From: Planctomycetaceae bacterium
GTDB taxonomy: Bacteria > Planctomycetota > Phycisphaerae > Phycisphaerales > SM1A02
Direction of reading: 5' to 3'
DNA length: 10,358 nt
NCBI GenBank assembly: GCA_027488415.1
Contig: JAIYBS010000257.1
Coordinates: forward strand, 1-10,358
The notes beneath the pieces are model-generated. The model did no database searches, had not been told where the DNA came from, and worked only from the letters and a program-made list of their open reading frames with translations. Every line of letters begins with the position of its first letter. Position 1 is the stretch's first letter. Of the stretch, positions 6,178 to 10,358 are shown one piece after another. Both the position numbers and the translations under genes were made by a program.

Positions 6178-7127
6178 GTGAGCACGACCGGCCCCTCGAC
6201 CTCGATCGGCGGCGCATCCAGTGCCCAGGTGCCCGACTGCGCGGTCGGTGCGGGCGTCGCCTCGCGAACGCGCTCCATGCCCTTCGGCGCCGCGATTCCC
6301 GGATTCATCGATGCAAGCGACACCACCGACGCCGGCGACGACTGCACCGCCGCCACCATCCTGCGCGGCACCGTCATGATGGGCATCCGGGCGCCGGTGA
6401 CGCCGGGGAGCCGCAGGTAGCCAGCATCGACCCACTCCGCGTTCGGTGCGTCGATCACCGTGCCGTCGGCGAGCCAGACGCGCGACCCCGAACGCTCCTT
6501 CGCCGGACCCGCGAGGCGGAACGCGGAGATCGCAGGCATGTCGAGCTCAACGACCGTGCGATCGGCTCCCGAGCCCCGCTCGACCGAGACCGACTTCGGG
6601 CCAATGGCGGTGACGATGCCCTGCACGCGATCGCCGTTACGGAGCTCAATGACGTCCTCGTCCGCAGCCGCCGGCATGCCCGCGCCCGCGAACACCACGG
6701 CCTGAATGCCGACGGTGTCCATCGGAATCGCCGCGCACCACGGCGACACCCACTTCGCGACGCCGTCGACGAGGCCGACGCCGCCCGGAATGCGCTGGCC
6801 GTCGGACAGGAACAGCACTCCTGAATCGGTCGCACGGATCTCGCCGATGCCGTCGGCGAGAATCGCACGAACCTCGTCGATCGACGGCGGCCGCGCGTCG
6901 GGCGAGACGAGCCCGACCGATCCGTCGGGGCCGATCGAGAGCATCGACTGCGTGATCTCGGGTGTCACCGCGGGCCGTGCCCGATCGCGCATGCGCGGCA
7001 GCTCGAACGCGGGCTTGCGCGGCTGGCCGTCGTCGAACGGGTTCGGCAGCTGTGCGTTCGCCACGGAGGCGAGCGTCGCCGCGGCAAGTGCCGCGCAAGC
7101 CGCGAGGTTCGGGAACGCGTCGCGCAT
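5916..7127 (-). CDS. Secreted protein of unknown function with three internal beta-type repeats
   Basis: I do not recognise this 403-residue protein by name. It starts with a signal peptide ending ANA-Q (cleavage after residue 25), so it is exported. Residues 50-100 include TPEITQSMLSIGPDG and SIDEVRAILADGIGEIRA. Three similar units follow: VLFLSDGQRIPGG...IPMDTVGIQAVVF (103-145), VIELRNGDRVQGI...MPAISAFRLA (158-206) and RVWLADGTVIDAP...VPRRMVAAVQ (215-262). A C-terminal beta-rich part (about 308-403), with VVRAGGRELLRERL and LELRVDLPAEAFEVELSNAD, resembles the NPCBM/galactose-binding-like sandwiches common in planctomycetes, by inference. It is the last gene of the minus-strand operon, starting 4 nt after the stop of the squalene-cyclase-like gene, with only a weak SD (AGAAG), so translational coupling is likely. 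Its 3' end is antisense to the tail of comEC. Gene certain, function unknown. Confidence 0.85.
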   Translation of the reverse strand: MRDAFPNLAACAALAAATLASVANAQLPNPFDDGQPRKPAFELPRMRDRARPAVTPEITQSMLSIGPDGSVGLVSPDARPPSIDEVRAILADGIGEIRATDSGVLFLSDGQRIPGGVGLVDGVAKWVSPWCAAIPMDTVGIQAVVFAGAGMPAAADEDVIELRNGDRVQGIVTAIGPKSVSVERGSGADRTVVELDMPAISAFRLAGPAKERSGSRVWLADGTVIDAPNAEWVDAGYLRLPGVTGARMPIMTVPRRMVAAVQSSPASVVSLASMNPGIAAPKGMERVREATPAPTAQSGTWALDAPPIEVEGPVVLTYPAPSAPSRLVAVVRRPATARSAGTPDLVVRAGGRELLRERLGADRERLELRVDLPAEAFEVELSNADGSLAGAFAVLERAIVVPR

Positions 7128-7131
7128 CAGT

Positions 7132-8247
7132 TCACTTCTGGAAGATCGGCAGGTACCGCTTCGGCATCTGCATGATGATGAGGGCCATCGAGGTCCCGAG
7201 CGGCTGGCCCCACTGCGGGTCCGACCAACTGCCGTCGTCCTCCTGGTGCTGGATCAGCTCAGAGCGGATCCGGGGCCACCAGTCCTTCCACCAGTCGCCG
7301 CCTGCGAGGTACATGGCCTGCGCGGCGTAGTAGTGGCCGTAGAAGTAGTACGCCTGCGCGACCGGCCCGGACCCGTCCGGCAGCGCGACGCGACGCAGGT
7401 ACCCGAGCCCGCGCGGGATCGAGTCGTCCTCGTACACGCCCGCGTAATAGAGCGTGGCCACGCCCGCCGCGGTGCGCGGCCACGCGCTCGCGCCGGTCGA
7501 GCGCATGTAGCGGAAGCCGCCGTCGGGGTTCTGGCACTCGCGCACGTAGCGGACGGCGTTGTCGATCACCTGCTTCGGGATGCGGATCCCCGCATTGCGC
7601 GCGCTGCGGAGCGCCATCACCTGGCAGATCGTGACGCTGACGTCCGCGTCGTCCGGCACCGGGTTGTAGCGCCAGCCGCCCTCGTCGTTCTGGCTGTTCT
7701 CGACGAGCCGGATCGCGCGCGTGAGCGCATCGCGGACGCGGGTGTCCTCCGGCGACATCCCGTAGATCTCGCCCAGGAACAGCGCCGCGAAGCCATGGCC
7801 GTACATCGGCACGTTGCTTCCGTCGGTGGTGACGAGGCCGCTTTCGGTCGAGTGCTTCAGCACGTACTCGAGCGCCCGCTCCACCACCGCGCCGTAGCGA
7901 CCGCGACCGGGGAGGTTCCCGTCCGCCATGAAGGCGAGCGCGCACAGCGAGACGATGCCCGCGTTGGTCGACAGGCGGCCGCGGCCGAAGCTGCCATCCG
8001 CGTTCTGCGCGCGTGCGAGCCACTGCAGGCCGCGCTCGACCGAATCGCGCCACCGCTGGTTCGTCTCGTTCTCGAGCGGCGCGTTCTGCGCCGAGGCTCC
8101 CGCGTCGGAGGGACGCGCCGCGTCCTTCTCGATCACCGCGTCAACGGCGGGCGGTGCCGGGGCGGGCGCCGCGTCCTGTGCGGCCGCCGAGGCCGGCGCG
8201 ACGGCCTGCGCGAACGCCAGCGCGATGCTTGCGGCGGCAGCGATCAT
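7132..8247 (-). CDS. Secreted prenyltransferase/squalene-oxidase repeat protein
   Basis: The 371-residue protein has a signal peptide (about 1-23, ASAAAQ), a Pro/Ala linker (24-60) and an alpha/alpha-barrel of squalene-cyclase type. QW-like repeats are visible as ARAQNADGSFG (78-88), ENSQNDEGGWRY (183-194), RECQNPDGGFRY (236-247) and IQHQEDDGSWSD (332-343). At 199-205 DDADVSV sits roughly where squalene-hopene cyclases have DxDD, but the adjacent second Asp is missing; with export and a length near half that of SHC (about 630 residues), a cyclase role is unlikely. A binding or scaffold role in the envelope is a guess. The start is ATG 8247, with SD GAGGAG 8 nt upstream, and overlaps the stop of the poly-Q gene as ATGA. 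The frame is open to 8370, but that part overlaps the upstream gene. Such genes are frequent in planctomycetes. Fold confident, role unknown. Confidence 0.88.
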   Translation of the reverse strand: MIAAAASIALAFAQAVAPASAAAQDAAPAPAPPAVDAVIEKDAARPSDAGASAQNAPLENETNQRWRDSVERGLQWLARAQNADGSFGRGRLSTNAGIVSLCALAFMADGNLPGRGRYGAVVERALEYVLKHSTESGLVTTDGSNVPMYGHGFAALFLGEIYGMSPEDTRVRDALTRAIRLVENSQNDEGGWRYNPVPDDADVSVTICQVMALRSARNAGIRIPKQVIDNAVRYVRECQNPDGGFRYMRSTGASAWPRTAAGVATLYYAGVYEDDSIPRGLGYLRRVALPDGSGPVAQAYYFYGHYYAAQAMYLAGGDWWKDWWPRIRSELIQHQEDDGSWSDPQWGQPLGTSMALIIMQMPKRYLPIFQK

Positions 8248-8969
8248 CGCTTCCGCTCCTCGGCAAGACGACGGTAGTAGTCCTGCGTCAGCCGCCGATA
8301 CGCGGAGCTCATCGGATCGCGGAACCCCTGGCGAACGGCCTCGCGAACGCGAGGCGGCAGGCGACCCCACTCGGCACGGCCCTCGTCGAACTGCGCATCC
8401 TGCGTCGTCGGGTCCTGCGTCGGTGGCGGCTCGTTCGCGCCCGAATCACCGGCGTTCTTGCTCCGGCTGCCGTCGTTCCCCTCCTGCTTCGATCCATCGC
8501 GACCGCCGCGTTCCTGACCGTCCTCGCGCGGCTCCTCGCGTTCGCCGTCCTTGCCTTCCTGCTGACCGGACTTTCCCTTCGACTGGCTGCTCTGCTGCTG
8601 CTGGCCGGAGGAGGACTGCTGTTGTTGTTGCTGCTGCTGCTGTTGCTGCTGCATCCGTTGCGCGGACGCGATCAGCTCGTCGAGCTTGCGGACGACCGAC
8701 TCCTGCACGCGCCGTGCCGGCAGGCCCGCCTCATTCTCGTCGAGGAGCCGCGCGCTCTGCCGCATGTCGTCGATCGCCGACGCGAGGATGTCGCGGGGCT
8801 TCGCGCCGTCGAGGCTGCGGTCGAGGTCCGACTTCCGCTGCTCGGCCGAACGGTCCTTCCCGTCACCACCGATGCCGAGCGCCTCGTCGAGCGACGGCGG
8901 ATCCGCGGCCGGAGGCGGCTTCGGCGGCGGCGACTGCAGCGCAAGCACGACGAGCAGTGCGGCGATCAT
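8244..8969 (-). CDS. Poly-glutamine protein, exported or membrane-anchored, planctomycete type
   Basis: This 241-residue protein has a very short N-terminal hydrophobic stretch (MIAALLVVLALQ, 1-12), which may be a signal peptide or anchor, then a Pro-rich spacer. A helical segment (about 45-105, including SAIDDMRQSARLLDENEAG and ESVVRKLDELIASAQRM) leads into twelve consecutive Gln (107-118), SSSG, four more Gln, and a long disordered Lys/Gly/Glu/Ser/Gln region (127-190). The C-terminal block WGRLPPRVREAVRQGFRDPM (201-220) plus YYRRLAEERKR is the only part that looks strongly conserved; I recall a similar WGxLPxR motif near the C-terminus of planctomycete proteins in this kind of operon. An AAGGGAG SD lies 7 nt before ATG 8969. 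The start overlaps the upstream stop and the stop overlaps the downstream start, both as ATGA, so all three are probably coupled. Function unknown. Confidence 0.82.
   Translation of the reverse strand: MIAALLVVLALQSPPPKPPPAADPPSLDEALGIGGDGKDRSAEQRKSDLDRSLDGAKPRDILASAIDDMRQSARLLDENEAGLPARRVQESVVRKLDELIASAQRMQQQQQQQQQQQQSSSGQQQQSSQSKGKSGQQEGKDGEREEPREDGQERGGRDGSKQEGNDGSRSKNAGDSGANEPPPTQDPTTQDAQFDEGRAEWGRLPPRVREAVRQGFRDPMSSAYRRLTQDYYRRLAEERKR
8256..8261 (-). promoter_or_regulatory. Shine-Dalgarno site of the squalene-oxidase-repeat gene
   Basis: GAGGAG on the minus strand lies 8 nt before the ATG at 8247, inside the end of the poly-Q gene. It fixes the start and rejects the longer frame beginning at 8370. 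Confidence 0.65.
8616..8651 (-). repeat. In-frame CAG/CAA repeat encoding 12 consecutive glutamines
   Basis: Twelve codons in a row are CAG (8) or CAA (4: at 8622, 8625, 8628 and 8643 on the plus strand). A second run of four CAG codons lies at 8592-8603. CAA interruptions break the pure triplet repeat, which suggests selection for glutamine at the protein level rather than simple slippage. The longest pure CAG run is four codons. Confidence 0.9.
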
Positions 8970-10358
8970 CCGCCCGCTCCCTTCTCGCCGCCCTCGGGGC
9001 GCGGAGCGTCGACGCCTTCGGGGTTGGCCTGCTGCTGTTCCTGCATCGCCTTCATCCAGCGTTCGCCGAGCTCGAGGATCCGCTTCTGCCGAGCGGCTAC
9101 CCGCGCAAGGTAGGCGGCGCGGTCGGCCTCGGGAAGCTCCGATGCGGCCGCGGTGTCGTCAAGGACCCGCTGCGCCATCGTGCGCAGGAGGCGGAGCTCC
9201 GCCATCGGCGGAACGCGCTCGTTGCCGCCGCCTTGCCCGCCACCGCCGCCTTCCTGCTGCTGACCGGGCTTGCCCGGGGCCTGCGCGAACGGATCGTCCG
9301 GCTCCGGTGGGTCCGAGAGCGCCTCCATCATCGCGGTGATGCCCGCCTCCACCTCGTTCTGCACCATCACGGTGCGGCGGGACGGCGCCGACGACTGCAG
9401 GTCCTTCGCCGCCGACTGGCTCGCAGACACCATCTCCTGGTTGGACGCCGAGTAGAGCTCGCTGCCGGCGATGTCCTCGCGCTTGGCCATCGCCTCGAGC
9501 AGGCCGGTCACCGCCTGCTGCTCGCTCGCGACGCGCCGGCTCTCGATGAAGGCGCGACGGTCGAGCGGCTTGCCGGGTGCGGGCACGATCGACTGCGTGC
9601 CGGTGCGCGCGCTCCGCTGCCGCTCGAGGATCTGTGCGTACACGCCGCGGAGCTCCTCGCGCCGGCGGTTCTCGGCGGCTCGTTCCGCGTCGCGCTTGGC
9701 CTGCTGCGCGGCGACGAGCGCCTCCTGGACCGACACGCGCGCCGCATCGAGCGATTCGCGCGCCGGCGGGATCTCCGCGGGCTGCTTGCGGAGCTCGACC
9801 GCCGCCCCGTCGAGCTGCTCGGCCGACCGGGCGACGAGCGTCGCGGCACGACGCAGCTCGTTGCCCGCCGATGCCGCGAGTTCCGCGACGCCCGCAGCGT
9901 TTCGCGAGAGCGCGAGCATGCGCTTCGCCTCGCCGTCGATCGCCGCCGGATCCTCCGCGCCGAGCCGCTGCATCGGCAGCGTGCGCTCCTCGATGTCCGC
10001 GAGCAGGCCGCGGATCGCATCGACCGCGTCGGCCACGCGGCGCTCGAGCTCCTCGGTGCGCCGCTTCTGCTGGTTCCGCATCGCCTGCTGCATCGCCTCA
10101 ACGGCCTCGGCGGCCTGCTGCTGCGACTGCTGCGCGGCCTGCATCCGGTTCTCCTCGGTGTCGCGCGCGCCCTGCTCGAGCTGCCTGGCGAGCCCGCGCT
10201 CGTCGGCCTCGCGCTGTGCCTCGCGCATCGCCTCCGACGCACCCGGATCGCGCTCCTTCCCCTCCTCGGCCCGCTCGCGGTCGACCTCCTCCGCGCGCCG
10301 CGCGAGGTCCTCGGAGAGCGCACGGGCCTCGGACGCCGCCTCGCGCTGCGCCTGCGCC
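8966..10358 (-). CDS. Long coiled-coil protein, C-terminal 463 residues (N-terminus outside the window)
   Basis: The frame is open from the right edge to the TGA at 8966; the first ATG in the window (10228) is internal, because the residues before it continue the same coiled-coil. The sequence is almost all Ala/Glu/Arg/Gln heptad-like helix (visible residues 1-300), with QQSQQQAAEAVEAMQQAM as an example. After a Gly/Gln-rich linker (about 360-381, GGGGGQGGGN) comes VPPMAELRLLRTMAQRVLDD (382-401) and a final helix with RQKRILELGERWMKAMQEQQ. I recall a similar PPxAELxLLR motif near the C-terminus of large DUF4175-like planctomycete membrane proteins encoded after MoxR/DUF58/VWA genes; membership is inferred, and the N-terminal membrane segments would be off the window. 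It is the first gene of the visible operon, and its stop overlaps the poly-Q start as ATGA. Coding certain, function unknown. Confidence 0.85.
   Translation of the reverse strand, partial: AQAQREAASEARALSEDLARRAEEVDRERAEEGKERDPGASEAMREAQREADERGLARQLEQGARDTEENRMQAAQQSQQQAAEAVEAMQQAMRNQQKRRTEELERRVADAVDAIRGLLADIEERTLPMQRLGAEDPAAIDGEAKRMLALSRNAAGVAELAASAGNELRRAATLVARSAEQLDGAAVELRKQPAEIPPARESLDAARVSVQEALVAAQQAKRDAERAAENRRREELRGVYAQILERQRSARTGTQSIVPAPGKPLDRRAFIESRRVASEQQAVTGLLEAMAKREDIAGSELYSASNQEMVSASQSAAKDLQSSAPSRRTVMVQNEVEAGITAMMEALSDPPEPDDPFAQAPGKPGQQQEGGGGGQGGGNERVPPMAELRLLRTMAQRVLDDTAAASELPEADRAAYLARVAARQKRILELGERWMKAMQEQQQANPEGVDAPRPEGGEKGAGG
8977..8983 (-). promoter_or_regulatory. Shine-Dalgarno site of the poly-Q gene
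   Basis: AAGGGAG on the minus strand lies 7 nt before ATG 8969, inside the last codons of the coiled-coil gene. Confidence 0.6.

Noticed and set aside
6706..8277. A 523-codon plus-strand frame across two operon genes
   Set aside because: It is antisense to the squalene-oxidase-repeat and beta-repeat genes, which have signal peptides and recognisable motifs; the frame shows only His/Arg/Val-rich composition.
8616..8651. Trinucleotide repeat as a possible phase-variable microsatellite
   Set aside because: Triplet changes would not shift the frame, and CAA interruptions leave a longest pure CAG run of four codons, so on/off switching is not supported.
8013..9113. Plus-strand frame with a run of leucines that looks like a membrane protein
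   Set aside because: The leucine run is the antisense reading of the poly-Q CAG codons, and the rest is antisense to ATGA-coupled genes.

Overview
The window is very GC-rich bacterial DNA with dense genes and almost no intergenic space. Gene content points to a planctomycete, probably of the Phycisphaerae: a secreted squalene-cyclase-like repeat protein sits in one operon with a long Q/A/E/R-rich coiled-coil protein and a poly-glutamine protein, a grouping I associate with that phylum. This assignment is inference from gene types and composition, not from a marker gene.

Left part (1-3514): a truncated aldehyde dehydrogenase gene (minus strand, C-terminus outside the window) is divergent from a secreted SOUL/heme-binding-type protein (plus strand). 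The SOUL gene converges on lgt (prolipoprotein diacylglyceryl transferase, minus strand), and the two 3' ends overlap by 32 nt. lgt is in turn divergent from a lone trpD (anthranilate phosphoribosyltransferase). The aldehyde dehydrogenase, lgt and trpD starts lack a Shine-Dalgarno (SD) sequence; each has a TANNNT-type -10-like hexamer ending 6-7 nt before the start codon, which suggests leaderless mRNAs.

Middle (3583-6177): a ComEC/Rec2-family DNA-uptake channel gene with a good SD. Its C-terminal metallo-beta-lactamase-like domain has lost the HxHxDH metal site. Its reading frame runs on for 86 codons antisense to the neighbouring gene, as if the original stop codon was lost.

Right part (5916-10358, all minus strand): four genes read leftward as one tight operon, with two ATGA stop/start overlaps and one 4-nt gap. 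In order of transcription they are a partial coiled-coil protein with a VPPMAELRLL-type C-terminal motif, a poly-Q protein, a secreted prenyltransferase/squalene-oxidase-repeat protein, and a secreted protein with three internal beta-type repeats. All appear to be envelope or extracytoplasmic proteins. The module is the least understood part of the window and the best candidate for an uncharacterised system.

There is no stretch above 300 bases without a gene. I see no tRNA, rRNA, CRISPR array, insertion sequence, convincing riboswitch or intrinsic terminator.
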